64,000 nt of DNA from Zantedeschia hybrid cultivar (GCA_030544215.1 JARZZO010000016.1:34866001-34930000), one strand, 5' to 3'; positions 53,184 through 64,000 are shown, counted from the first letter of the stretch. The notes: generated by a model from the letters alone, not told the origin. Translations and numbers: made by a program.

Positions 53184-53800
53184 AAGTTCCATTATTTCTC
53201 GTCCCGTTTCGATCTCTGAATTAATATTTTCATGATTTATTCTATGCACGAATTCGATTAATTGTTGGATCTGTGTTCATATGATGAACACAATTAATTA
53301 GATTAATTTTATTTCAGCAAAATCAAAATTTTTGGGGGTTTTATATGTGTTCTTCGTGGGATGAAGAACCTGGGCTCTTGGAGACTTCGAATGGCAACCC
53401 CAAGTGTTGGGGAGATGGGCCGGCGCCCCAAATCATCTGGGAGGCGTCGCTGGCCACCACTGGGGAAGAAAAAGGGGCTCGGGGAGACTGTTTTGGCCTT
53501 CACCAGGGGACTCGCCGTCACCTGCAACTTGCTAAGGGGGTTAGGGTTTATGCTGGCTGAGGGGGGCAGGGTCCGGGGAAGGGGAGTCGGCCCAGCTGAC
53601 GGGCCACTGGGCATCTAATGCGGTCAGACAGGGGCCGAGCAGTCTAAGGGCGCCCAGATCGGGGAGCCCTGGTCCTTGCCTTGTCCGAGCCCTAGCTCAG
53701 CCTATTTGGACTGAGCCCAATGGTCCCCTTAATTCCATGATTAAAACCCCTTTAATTCCGTATTAGCCCTTTTTAATAAAATTAAAATTGGATTTTAATT
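53184..53800 (+). other. Leader of copia element 2, GC-rich section
   Basis: It is the counterpart of 43650-44640, including GCGTTCTTCGTGGGATGAAGAAC-like sequence after a CAAAATTTTTGGGG block. No coding domain is recognised in the small frames. Confidence 0.5.
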
Positions 53801-53889
53801 TAAACTTAAAAATGTTTTGGAATAAAAATTATTATTTATTTTTATTTAATCGGGCTTTAATGATTTTGAATCATTTTAATTAACAATTA

Positions 53890-54550
53890 GTTATTTATTA
53901 ATTAAAGTTAATTATTAGTTTAAATGTTAAATTAATAATTAATCTTTATTTAACTAATATGAGAGTTAGATTAGTGATTAATAATTAATAGTTTAAATGT
54001 TAGATTATTAATTATTAATTCTTCTAATTGTTAATTAATTAAAGTTAATTATTATTTTAAGTGTTAAATTAATAATTAATTAATTGACTAATTTAAGTGT
54101 TAAATTAGTAGTTGTTAATTAATTACTGTTAATTATTACTTTAAGAGCTAAATTAATAGTTAACATTAATTAACTTTACTAATCTAAGCGTTAGATTAGC
54201 ATTTTTAATTAATTAGAGTTAATTGTTAATTTAAGTGTTAAATTAATGATTAATTTTAAATTAACTAATTTAAGAGTTAGATTAAAATTTATTAATTAAT
54301 TAATGTTAATTAATAATTTAAGTGTTAAATTATTAATTAACATTAATTAACTAATCTAAGAGTTAGATTAGTAGTTAATAATTAATTAGAATTAATTAAT
54401 AATTTAAGTGTTAAATTTAATAATTAATTTTGGTGGAGTAATCTAAGAGTTAGATTAGTAACTTATTATTAATAGTCTAATTGTTAGATTATTAATATTT
54501 ATTAATCTAATTGTTAGATTGTTTTAATTATCAGAAATGTTCTAATTGCA
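53890..54550 (+). repeat. Mini-hairpin array in the leader of copia element 2
   Basis: About fifteen stems with three-base loops. Examples: arm CTAATTTAA with loop GTG near 54087; arm CTAATCTAA with loop GCG near 54178; arm AATAATTTAA with loop GTG near 54311; arm ACTAATCTAA with loop GAG near 54349; arm TAATCTAA with loop TTG near 54503. Most stems are of the CTAATYTAA type, unlike the mixed stems of element 1. Confidence 0.8.
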
Positions 54551-55396
54551 TGGAATAATATGAAAATTATTAATTTGGAGTGTGTGCACATGTGATGTAT
54601 GTTTTAAATGTTTTTAAATTTGATTTAATTGCATGTTAAGATGATTAAATGAGTTTTTCGAAATTCAAATAGTAATTTTGATTAGAACCCAACTTTTTGA
54701 AAGCCAAAATTATTTAATTTTAAAAACTCTTTTGTTTTAGCCATGTGATGAGCTTATCATGTGTGGAATGGTTAAAATACACTGTGGTCATAGATATGCA
54801 CTTATTTAATTATTCATGTAATCAATGATTGTGTGTATCGTGGATGTATGATTGGAATATTTATTAATTGTTAATAAATAGAGGTTTGCGTACTTCTCTC
54901 TCTCTCATACTCTGATGTAATTCTACCTCCCTCTCTCTTATACTCGCCATAGGGCATTCTTCTATTTACATGTAAATTATGAATTTATTGTAATCTGATC
55001 GAGGCAACCGAGGAAGGAGCGATGACGATCCACAAATGCAACCAGGAAGGCGATGTGATGGAGATCCTTTGCCTATGTATTTGTAGGGTAGTCTAATGTA
55101 AATGTTATGTTAGATAGTGTGTGCATTTGACTGTTGGCTCTAGTCAAACCCACTATGCTATATATGATCACACTTGACATGTATGAGATGTATTATTTTT
55201 ATTTTTTTATTATGAATCAAAGCAGATATAATATTTATTAAATATATACGATATATTTATATATTATCACCTAAAAGAGACCAAGATAAAAGTTATCTAA
55301 ATATCCTCGTCTAAATTCTAAGCCGTAACTTGAGTAGTTAAGAACTTACCGCGTAGTCCACCATCGTTATAGTCATAGGATTCGAATTACTTTAGG

Positions 55397-55619
55397 CAGG
55401 TTTGTTGTGCTATCCACAAGGCCTGTTTAATTGTAAGGAGAGACTATGGCTATGGCACTAGATGCTTAGACTAGAATTAATGGCTTGTTGTGCTATCTAC
55501 AAGGCCATTAAATCTCTAGGGACTGAAGATATGATCGGATATTAAAAGGAGTTGCAAGTCCATTGAGATGAGTGCTCTTTGAGTGTATTACAACTTATTA
55601 TGCTATCCACAAGGTTGTA
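55397..55619 (+). repeat. Three hairpins sharing a TGCTATCYACAAGG motif (copia 2)
   Basis: Stems CAGG/CCTG plus TTGT/ACAA (55397-55425), AATGGC/GCCATT (55479-55509) and TACAAC/GTTGTA (55589-55619) enclose the same loop, GTGCTATCYAC or ATGCTATCCAC. The place corresponds to the GTTTACCCG hairpins of element 1. Confidence 0.65.
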
Positions 55620-55643
55620 CTGCATTTCATTGAAATTCTGAAC

Positions 55644-55715
55644 CCCACTAGGAGATTGTCGGCGTCTCCCGTTCTGTATAGCTAAGGGTTATACAGTCCG
55701 TCGAAACTTAGTGGG
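55644..55715 (+). ncRNA. Candidate three-way-junction RNA element before gag (copia 2)
   Basis: Outer stem CCCACTA/TAGTGGG (55644-55650, 55709-55715), hairpin GGAGA/TCTCC (55651-55669), hairpin CTGTATA/TATACAG (55674-55696), then TCCGTCGAAA. Relative to copia 1, a T-A pair became C-G in the outer stem and an A-T pair became G-C in the first hairpin. The gag ATG is 92 bases downstream. Confidence 0.55.
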
Positions 55716-55806
55716 AGTTAAAACTTGATTAAAAGACCATATCATGTTTTATTTAATAAACTGAACATCTGCTAAAATAAATTTTATTCATCTCCTGTAG
55801 GGAATT

Positions 55807-56171
55807 ATGTCGTCGAATAACTTACTCTGTGGCATACTTGATGCCAAACTTTTGACTAGCCTGAACTACTCGGATTGGCTCAGAAATATGAAGAATGTCT
55901 TTAGATCTGAGTACATTGCCTACGTTCTTGGGACTGATCCTCCTGCTGAATCGACATTAGATACCCCTGAGGCAGAGATGATCGCGTACGATAAAAGATC
56001 GAAGGACAAAGGCAAAGGAGTAGTAAAGGGTGACTAGTTCTACTGTAAGTAGAATGGTCACTGGAAGAGGAACTGCAAGGAGTTCCTCAGCGATAAAGCT
56101 CATGGAAAGGTGAAGCTATCAGAAACTTCAGATATCAATATGATAGATATCAACTTGTCAATTAGAGATTA
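55807..56171 (+). pseudogene. gag: Copia gag, N-terminal fragment with zinc knuckle remnant
   Basis: Starts MSSNNLLCGILDAKL and contains LTSLNYSDWLRNMKNVF, the usual copia Gag opening. After a large internal deletion it reaches KGKGVVKGD, a TAG at 56035 and YCK-stop-NGHWKRNCKEF, a CCHC knuckle with one cysteine codon lost and one TAG where glutamine fits. It ends at INLSIRD, where the inverted LTR enters; the protease resumes in frame at 58503. Confidence 0.8.
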
Positions 56172-58502
56172 TGTTGGATTCTCGGCGTCTCTCCGGATCG
56201 CAAAACACAGCGGAAAATAAAGATTAAAATATTGCGATCCATTCCCATTTCGAATAATAAAAACAATAATCGGATTATCGAATTCTGACCGCGTGCGGAT
56301 TCGAATCCGCAATCGTTCGGTTTCGTCGGTGTGACACCGCAAGCCGCGCAAGCGTCTGGCCTCTAGCGGAGTCCACACGATCCTCCTCGCGATGGATATC
56401 CTCACATTCCTCGTTCTTTGCAGCCCACGAAGTCTCTGCCATTCACCACAATGATCGCTGCAACGCGTGGACGATTTCCCGTCGAACGGGAGTCAGAGAA
56501 GCGGCAGAGCAGATCCGGGGATCCCAATTCTTCTGGGGTGCCAGAGAGAGAGAGAGAAAGAGAGGAGGGGGCAGCTAGGGTTAGCAGCAGCTTGGCCTGC
56601 TCAGCCCGTTCGCTACATTTTATACTAATCGCGCGGTTTTTCATAAAAACCTCCGGTTAATATAAAACCCACTTATTTATCCATCGCCTTGAGAATCATT
56701 TACGTGTGGCCCTCTAGGCCGTATAACCAATCTGGTTAATGGCCCCAATAAGCCCAGTGACTCCTCACTGGCCTGATTAATCAATTAACAACTCATATTA
56801 ATTAATTAATCAATCGAATCAATGTCACACATCAAATTCGATCGGGCCTCCGATCACGTTGGGTGACAAGCAACACTGCGTGAACCCGGAAGGTATCGGG
56901 GTTAAGTAACCCACTTTTGGAACCTTTCCGCCGACAGTTACCGCGTGGATATAATCCTTCATTCGTACGATGCTCTCGAGTCAACTCATGGTATGGTGTA
57001 CCGTCAAACCCTAACCGGTCGACTCACTTGGATCGGATGATGCCGAATAATATCAAAAAACTCTTTTCCTGATATTATCGTCCGCCCTGACCAGGGACTT
57101 TTGCGCATCTTTCCTAGTGCATTCTCTCTCCAAGTACCGAGAGCGAATGATTCCTTATTGACACTCAATTTCCTTCGACGGTATTCCGCTGTACCCGATC
57201 CTTGGCTATTTAGAATCCCGTGGTTAGAGATTCATAAACCAAGGTCAAAGCACAGAAGTCCACCGACAAGGTGTCCATAGTGTCTCAGGTCCGAAGACCA
57301 TCTACGCAACTGCGACAATAGAATCAAGCTGGTTGACAGTGAGGTACAATACCATCCAGCGATTCAGTCGATCAGTTCAGTGAACTCATTCTCCAATGAG
57401 CACCTACAGATTCACTTTAGTGTCTCCACACAAGTGACTTATGAGATCAGTCACGCTCATCATATGAGCAGGAGTAATCTGTACTAGTCTAACCGGATAT
57501 CCGATGTCCTTCTCGATTATCCTCCGACTAGGAACTCTTAAGAATATGTGTGTTTAAGTGATCAGTCTCATTAGTATGATCTCATCATAATCTTATCACT
57601 ATCGCACATATTCATGGACTTCATTATGAGACGATAATAATACGAATTTACACATAACGAAATAATGTCATTTTATTAATAAATGAACGAGATTGATATA
57701 ATTAGATTGGCTTGTAGGCCACCTAAGACTAACACTATGGTCCTTATCAAATACTTGTACGTATTGGACAAGTCGCTTATAGATTAGCTATCCCAAATTC
57801 CTATCGCATTCATAATGTATTTCATGTATCACAATTGAAGAAAGCTCATGGCCAGACTCTTCTTCTAGCATAGCCTATTGCTATCTGCTTGCCTATCACC
57901 AAGCGAACCGGATTTATTATTGGGACGCATAATGATCAAACGAAATAACTTACCAGTTCCACAAGTCTTTGATTCAATGGAAGGGAAAAGCAGCTACAGA
58001 TGCCGCATGGATAGACTATTATGAGTTTGTTTCCATGTATCCCCATTTCTACCTTGGGGACAAGGTCATTCAATAAGAGGGGGAGGAAATTGTTAGGCAT
58101 TTTTTAGTAAGAACTAATGTTGCTACCGTAAAAACGGCCATATCAATTCAGTGAACTCATTCTCTAATGAACACGTACAGATTCGCCTTAGTGTCTCCAC
58201 ACACGTGACTATGAGATCAGTCACCCTAATAATATGAGCGGTAGTAATCTGTACTAGTCTATCCGGATATCCGATGTCCTTTTCGGATATCCTCCGACTA
58301 GGAACTATTAAGAATATGTGTGTTTAAGTGATCAGTCTCACTAGTATGATCTTATCATAATCTGATCACTATCGCATATATTCACGGACTTCATTATGAG
58401 ACGAAAATAATATGAATTTATACATAATGAATAATGCCATTTTATTAATAAATGAACAAAATTACAAAGTCATATTAGCTTGTAGGCCACCTAAGACTAG
58501 CA
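56172..58502 (-). mobile_element. Inverted LTR insertion with a copied flank inside
   Basis: On the minus strand it reads: first 360 bp of an LTR (58502-58143), then about 408 bp of gypsy sequence (58142-57735), then a full LTR (57734-56172). GATTA (56167-56171) and GATTC (58503-58507) form the target duplication, and removing the insert joins gag to protease in frame (SIRD, then SKSWVL). The gypsy piece is otherwise found only on the left flank of copia 2 (51202-51608), with three differences in about 407 bp. So the insert was a minus-oriented LTR that later received a patch from that flank. Confidence 0.8.
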
Positions 58503-58757
58503 GATTCCAAATCTTGGGTATTAGATATTGGATGTGCTTCTCATATCTGTCATGATGTGCAGATGCTAACAAATAAACGCAAACTGAGAAAAGGTGAGGT
58601 GGAACTGAGGCTAGGAAATGGCGCAAAAGTTACGGCAGTTGCTGTAGGGACAGCAAACCTCAGGCTTCTATCGGGAGACGTCTTATCATTGGAATATTAT
58701 TATTATGTTCCTAACATAATAAAGAATATCATATCAGTATCTTGTTTGGACAAGATA
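58503..58757 (+). pseudogene. Copia protease fragment
   Basis: SWVLDIGCASHICHDVQ carries the aspartic protease site, with DIG for the usual DTG or DSG. LRKGEVELRLGNGAKV and VPNIIKNIISVSCLD follow, typical of the gag-pre-integrase junction. It breaks at TGA after LDKI; integrase and most of RT are missing. Confidence 0.85.
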
Positions 58758-58759
58758 TG

Positions 58760-59308
58760 ATATATGTTTCTTGAGAAGAACTAATGATATGTTTCTTGTG
58801 TATGGAGGAGGTGACTTGAAACTGCGAGGCTTTACTGATTCGAGTTTCATGTCAGATCTAGATGATAGCAAGTCTACATTTAGATTTGTGTTTACATTGA
58901 ATGGAGGCGCAGTGTGCTGGAAGAGTTCAAGGTAAGAAATCACTGCAGATTCGATGACTGAAGCTGAGTACATCGCTGCAGTTGAAGCCGCCAAGGAAGC
59001 AGTGTGGTTGAAGAAATTCATCACCGACTTCGGCGTAGTTCCTAGCATTTCTGAACCTTTTCCGCTATTGTGCGACAACAATGGAGCCATTGTGCAAGCG
59101 AAAGAGCTGCGATCTCATCAGAAATCGAAGCATATTCTGAGGCGCTTTTATCTCATCAGAGAGATCATTTCCAGAGGAGATGTAGTGGTGGAAAGAGTTA
59201 CATCCCCCGATAATGTAGCAGATCCACTTACAAAGCCACTGACTCAAAATGTGTTTGAGCATCACCTAGAGTCTATAGGTTTAGTACATAAAGGTGATTG
59301 GTTTTAGT
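58760..59308 (+). pseudogene. Copia RNase H fragment and pol C-terminus
   Basis: GFTDSSFMSDLDDSKST (aspartate of the first motif), then a TAA at 58936 in place of the usual serine-rich loop, then SMTEAEYIAAVEAAKEAVW, LCDNNGAI and HILRRFYLIRE, with the end LVHKGDWF-TAG at 59306. The domain order and polypurine tract that follow are those of Ty1/copia. Confidence 0.88.
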
Positions 59309-59309
59309 C

Positions 59310-59321
59310 CAAGCGGGAGAT
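59310..59321 (+). promoter_or_regulatory. Polypurine tract of copia element 2
   Basis: AAGCGGGAGAT directly before TGTTAG corresponds to the AAGTGGGAGAT tract common in plant copia elements. Confidence 0.85.
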
Positions 59322-60874
59322 TGTTAGTCTTAGGTGGCCTACAAGCCAATCTGATTATGTCAATTTCGTTCATTTATTAATAAAATGACATTATTTCATT
59401 ATGTGTAAATTTGTATAATTATCGTCTCATAATGAAGTCCGTGAATATGTGCGATGGTGATCAGATTATGATGAGATCATACTAATGAGACTGATCACTT
59501 AAACACACATATTCTTAATAGTTCATAGTCGGAGGATATCCGAGAAGGACATCGGATATCCGGTTAGACTAGTACAAATTACTCATGCTCATATGATAAG
59601 GGTGATTGATCTCATAGTCACTTGTGTGGAGACACTAAGGCGAATCTGTACGTGCTCATTAGAGAATGAGTTCACTGAACTGATCCGACTGAATCGCTGG
59701 ATGGTACAGTACCTCACTGTCAACCAGCTTGATTCTATTGTCGCAGTTGCGTGGATGGTCCTCGGACCTGAGACACCAAAGACACCTTGTCGGTGGACTT
59801 CTGTGCTTTGACCTTGGTTTATGAATCTCTATCAACGAGATTTTAAACAACTAAGAATCGGGTATAACGGAATACCGTCGAAGGGAATTGAGTGTCAATA
59901 AGGAATCATTCGCTCTCAGTACTTAGAGAGAGAATGCTCTAAAAAGGATGAAGTCCCTAGCCAGGGCGGACGATAATATCGAGAAAGAAGTTTTCCGATA
60001 TTATACGGCAGCATCCGATCCAAGTTTGTCGACCAGTTAGGGTTTGACGGTACACCATATCCTAAGTTGACTCGAGTGCATTGTACGAATGAAGGATTAT
60101 ATCCACGCGGTAAATGTTGGCAAAAAGTTTCCAAGAGTGGGTTACTTAACTCCGATACCTTCCGGGTTCACGCGGTGTTGCTTGGCACCTAACGTGATCG
60201 GAGGCCCGATTAAATTTAATATGCGATATTAATTCGATTGACTAATAAATTAATAATGAGTTACTAATTAATTAATCAGGCCAGTGAGGAGTCACTGGGC
60301 TTATTGGGCCTTTAACCGGATTGGTGATTGGGTGTAGAGGGTCACACGCAAATGATTCTCAAGGCGATGGATAATAAGTGTGTTTTATATTAAATTGGGG
60401 GTTTTTATGAAAAATCACGCGGTTAATATAAAAGATAGAGAACGGGCTGAGTAGGCCAGACTATTTCTAACCCTAGCCACCCCCTCCTCTCTTCCTCTCT
60501 TTCTGGTGCCTTAGGCCTATTCAGTTGTTCGGGTCTGCTTCACCGTTTCTTTGACTCCCGTCCGACGGGAAATCGACCGCGCATCACGGCGGTCGTTGCG
60601 GCGAACAATGAAGGATTCGTGGGCTGCGACGAGCGAGGAACGTGAGGATATCCACTACGAAGAGGATTGCGTGGAGTTCGCTAGAGGCCATGCATCTGCA
60701 TGGTTGGCGATGTCACACCGACGGAACCAATCGGTCGCGGATTCGAATTTGCGAAAGGTAATACTTCGATTATCTGATAATCGAAATTTAATATTCAGAA
60801 CGGGAAACAGATTGCTGTGATTTTAACTTTATTTCCGTTGCGTGAGCGATCCGGAGAAACGCGAGAACCCAACA
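59322..60874 (+). repeat. 3' LTR of copia element 2
   Basis: TGTTAGTCTTAGG to GAACCCAACA, 1,553 bp. It is similar to the 5' LTR with scattered substitutions and small indels, so the insertion is clearly older than the Tat element at 1-22435. Confidence 0.9.
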
Positions 60875-61250
60875 CATAGTACTTAAATGCCAACTTATTA
60901 TTAACTGTGTGAACAACATATCCTTGTCAATAGGGTTGAAGCTTGAGGTATACCTGTCGTACATTTTTTAGGGAAAAAATGCACTTGATCTTGATTTTTT
61001 GATTTTTGATTTATATTTGTTATTTGTGCGCTCTACTTGACTCAATCAGATGATTGCGTAGTTCTTCGACCCGATCTCGTTACCCATAAATGGAATAGCA
61101 TTAATTACATCCTCCTAAGAGGAAAACCCTTGATTAATCGTCGGAAGAATAGAATAATAGCCTTTGAAATGATATAAGAAAGATATACAGGATTGCATTT
61201 AAAAAATGAATGAATTTCAGTTTTTATTTGAGAAGAAAGCTTATTTAAAG

Positions 61251-63300
61251 TTGAGTCTGCGCAAGACTTAATTTATTGATTTTTATTGATGGATAATGAT
61301 GAGAGATATTTTTTAGTATTTTTGGATTGATTTATGGGGATGCATTGAAGATTTGTTGAAATTTTATGTTTGGGAGTGAATATGAAGTTGAGTCTGCGCA
61401 AGGATGCGCAAACTCATTTGTTAACAATGAGAATGTTTGTATTTATTTTGATTTTTTGATTTGTGAAAGGAATGAAGATCTTTTTTATTGTATTTTGATT
61501 GAAGTGGACGACATTTTTAACAAACATTCTTTGAGTGAGGCGATTTTAGATTTGATTTGTAAAGTGTTTTTTATGTTTTCTTATTTGATTTGAGTGAAGA
61601 ATACTTCAAGGACTTATGTTTTTTATGTTTTAAATTTGTAGGTTTTTAGAGAGTGAGCAAGGTCACAAAGTTAATTGAAGTGAGGCTTCTTTTTAGGTAT
61701 TTTTTATGTTTTGCAAAAGGGCAAATGTGAGTTTTATTTGGTTTTTTATTTATAGAAAGTATTTTATTTTTATCTTGGGGTTTTTGATTTAATTTTAAAA
61801 GAATTAAGGGTGAAAATATTGGATTTTACCAATTAGGGGTTGAGTCTGCGCAGGGTAGCGCAAACTCATCTGTCACAAGCTTATTTTTCAGTTTTTTAGG
61901 TAATTTTTAGGGAAAAGTTATCATTTTTGTTTGGGTTTTGATTTGTGGAAAATATATATTTTATTCTTAAGAATTTGATTTGATTTGATGAAATTTTAAT
62001 AGCCAAAATACCATATTTTAAGAATTTAAGGTTGAGTCTGCGCTATAGAGCGCAGAGTCATTGTTTATAAAAGTGTTTAGCATTTTTTATATTTTTTGTA
62101 AAATGAGTTTTAAGATTTTATTTAGGTTTTTGACTTATATAAAGTATAAAGTTTTTATATAAATTTTTGGATTTAATTTGGAGGGAAATTAAGTTCAAAA
62201 AGGCCAAATTTGGGATTTCAGGGTTGAGTCTACGCAGGGTAGCGCAGACTCATTTGTCACCAATGTGTTTTGAGTTGTTTTATGCATTTTTTCAAGAACA
62301 ACTTGATGTTTTTATTTGATATTCTGATAGATAAGAATAAACTTGATTTTTAGAGGGTTTCAGATCCTTTTTTAGTGCTCAGGAAGTTGTTTTTTTTTAT
62401 TTTTTGTGAATTTCAGGGTTGAGCCTGCGCCAAGATGCGCAGACTCAAGTCTGAACTGTGGATTTTTTGTTTATGAGTTATTTTGTTGGATTTTTGGTGG
62501 GATAACTTGATTTTATGTTTTGTTTGGTTATGATTTACAGATTTGGAGTTGCGGGCATGATTTGGGGGCCAAGAGACGAGGTTTTGGCCTTGTGATTGAT
62601 GCGTAGACTCAAGTTTAAAGAGGATTTGAGCAAGATTCTTGGAAAGATGGAACCTCCTGAGGTTGAGGGGAATTTCAAGAGTTTCAAAGAGCTGGGGAGC
62701 TTCAAATATCAAGGAGACAAGAAAAATGGGTTTGAGTCTGCGCAAGGGGTGCGCAGATTCAGCTGAACTTGTGATTTTTGTTTGTTTTGAAGGGATTTGG
62801 ATCCTTTTTGTAAATAGATGTTTATTTAAATGATATGGAGTGTTTGATATATGATTACAAGTGATTTGAGCCATTTTATTTATTGTTTAGTTAATTTTTT
62901 CATTGGAAATGAGCTTATGAAATGTGTGCAGACTCAACTTAAGTTTGGAATTTTATGTTTATTTAAAATAGAAAATGACTATCTTAAGCCTTTTTTTGGA
63001 TGAATTAAATTTAATTATTTGATTTATTTGAACCATAAATGAGGATATCAATCCATGCAAGGCATCTTTGTCAATTTTGAGCTGAGTCTGCGCAAGGGTG
63101 CGCAGACTCAGAGTAGTGGCGCAGACTCAAGTATGAAATTTGATTTTTGAATTTCCTGCACAGTTCAAGCTGCAATTAAACCCACCAAGGGGTTAGTTTC
63201 AACCATTAAAGTTAGAATATGAAATCCGGAGTGGAGAAAAATAGATTGTACCCCATTCCCAATTGAATTTCCATGGTTATAGGTGCGCAGACTCAAAATC
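61251..63300. repeat. Palindromic TTGAGTCTGCGC array, about 192 bp period
   Basis: Seven complete or near-complete dyads with arms TTGAGTCTGCGC and GCGCAGACTCA and a 4-6 base loop lie near 61388, 61840, 62032, 62224, 62419, 62732 and 63083. Half-sites lie near 61251, 62597, 62924, 63117 and 63283. Three successive gaps are 192-195 bp. Between dyads the sequence is T-rich and poorly conserved. The small frames across it have no recognised domain. Confidence 0.8.
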
Positions 63301-63629
63301 TGAGCATAATTTCAGGTTTATACCTCTTTCAACTTGAGGTGATCCAAGAACCACCACAAATTTGGGTAGGATAACACTGAGAAATCTCAGAAGTTGAGTA
63401 TGGCTACATGATGCCTTTTCAAAGAGTGGTTCTTGTGTGGATCTCTTTAAATGACATGATTTCTTCATGTTTATCTCATTCTTCTTAGATTACTTTATAA
63501 AGTATTGAAAATGCTTAATATAATGATTCCAAGTTGAATTTCAACCTTTCATTAGGAAAACCCAATGAAAAGGTTTAAGATCTTCATGAACGATCATGGC
63601 ATGAAGGGACCCAAAGGACCAACTCCCTT

Positions 63630-64000
63630 AAAAGGATATGTAATGGCTAATAGACCATAGGGATGGCTATAAAGGGGGGCGTGCCGAGCATCCAACCACT
63701 CACCCAAAGGGTGCCCTTAATGTCTTCAAGATGTAAGAAAAACCCACAAGGGGTAATCCAAATCATCTCTACATTTGGGGAGCAAGGAAGTCCACCAATT
63801 TCCCTAGAGGATCACATGTAGCCATGAACCATGGAGGTGGCTATAAAGGGGGGCGTGCCGAGCATCCAACCACTCACCCAAAGGGTGCTCTTAATGCCTT
63901 CAAAATGAAAGGGTTATCCACAGGGAATCACCCATTCCATTTCTACATTTGGGGAGCAAGGAACTCTACCAACCCATTGAGACTTCGGGGCATATCATCT
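63630..64000. repeat. 172-bp tandem duplication, continuing past the window
   Basis: GGCTATAAAGGGGGGCGTGC and the following CCAACCACTCACCCAAAGGG recur at 63665 and 63837. ACATTTGGGGAGCAAGGAA follows each copy (63770 and 63946). The copies differ by substitutions and small indels. GCTATAAAGG is TATA-like, but nothing shows a gene. Confidence 0.8.

Larger units (their letters stand above)
51609..60874 (+). mobile_element. Ty1/copia element 2, internally rearranged
   Basis: It has a 5' LTR (51609-53169), PBS, leader, gag start, an inverted nested LTR insertion (56172-58502), a protease fragment, an RNase H fragment, polypurine tract and a 3' LTR (59322-60874). Flanks TATAG (51604-51608) and CATAG (60875-60879) form the 5-bp target duplication with one change. 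The inverted copy of the left flank inside the element still reads CATAG, suggesting that was the original form. Integrase and RT are deleted between 58757 and 58765. Confidence 0.88.

Noticed and set aside
1..64000. tRNA, rRNA or snRNA genes
   Set aside because: No cloverleaf with A and B boxes or rRNA core was recognised; the tRNA-like matches are retrotransposon primer sites.

Overview
This is a nuclear, transposon-dense window from a flowering plant. The evidence is a set of nested plant LTR retrotransposons with plant-type primer sites, a plant LINE, a hAT transposase relic, and an antisense gene with a plant mobile domain (PMD). The only host-like coding piece I can support is one first exon at 36446-36756 (minus strand). 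Its C-terminal part resembles, from memory, the N-terminal region of plant RAD54. The species cannot be named from sequence alone.

Region 1, 1-22435: most of one giant Ty3/gypsy element of the Tat group. The window opens inside its 5' LTR; 1-617 equals 21819-22435 with no indel and seven substitutions. Order: PBS, a 1,900-codon gag-protease frame, RT with two RNase H domains, integrase, a 3' non-coding region of tandem repeats, then a nine-exon gene on the opposite strand (13163-18199). That gene splices without a frame break into a PMD/coiled-coil protein of about 1,434 residues. The 3' LTR probably spans 19120-22435. The sense gag-pol carries a stop and two frame changes, while the antisense gene is intact.

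Region 2, 22436-28330: a decayed LINE on the minus strand, split by a 2.7-kb solo LTR (23264-25997) whose removal rejoins the endonuclease frame. Region 3, 28330-34560: GC-rich duplications, a minisatellite, a 153-bp tandem array and a hAT transposase relic split by another solo LTR (31071-33730). Region 4, 34560-39269: mostly unassigned, with the RAD54-like exon.

Region 5, 39270-50682: a chromovirus-type Ty3/gypsy element of the same LTR family as the solo LTR at 31071. Its pol runs in one frame broken only by nonsense codons that C-to-T (or G-to-A) change explains. A 3'-truncated Ty1/copia element (42063 to about 47640) sits in its gag. Region 6, 50707-60930: a minus-strand gypsy remnant interrupted by a second copia element (51609-60874), which carries an inverted LTR insertion that was itself patched from the outer element's left flank. 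Region 7, 60940-64000: a degenerate array of palindromic TTGAGTCTGCGC units about 192 bp apart, then a 172-bp tandem duplication.

The strongest unexplained signals are: (a) the intact antisense PMD gene; (b) the copia leaders, which hold arrays of perfect mini-hairpins with three-base loops, a second set of hairpins with a shared loop, and a three-way-junction RNA candidate with compensatory changes between the two copies; (c) arrays of CGTC/GACG dyads in the chromovirus LTRs; (d) the palindromic array near 62 kb. All calls come from reading the sequence and from memory of the families; no search or folding program was run.
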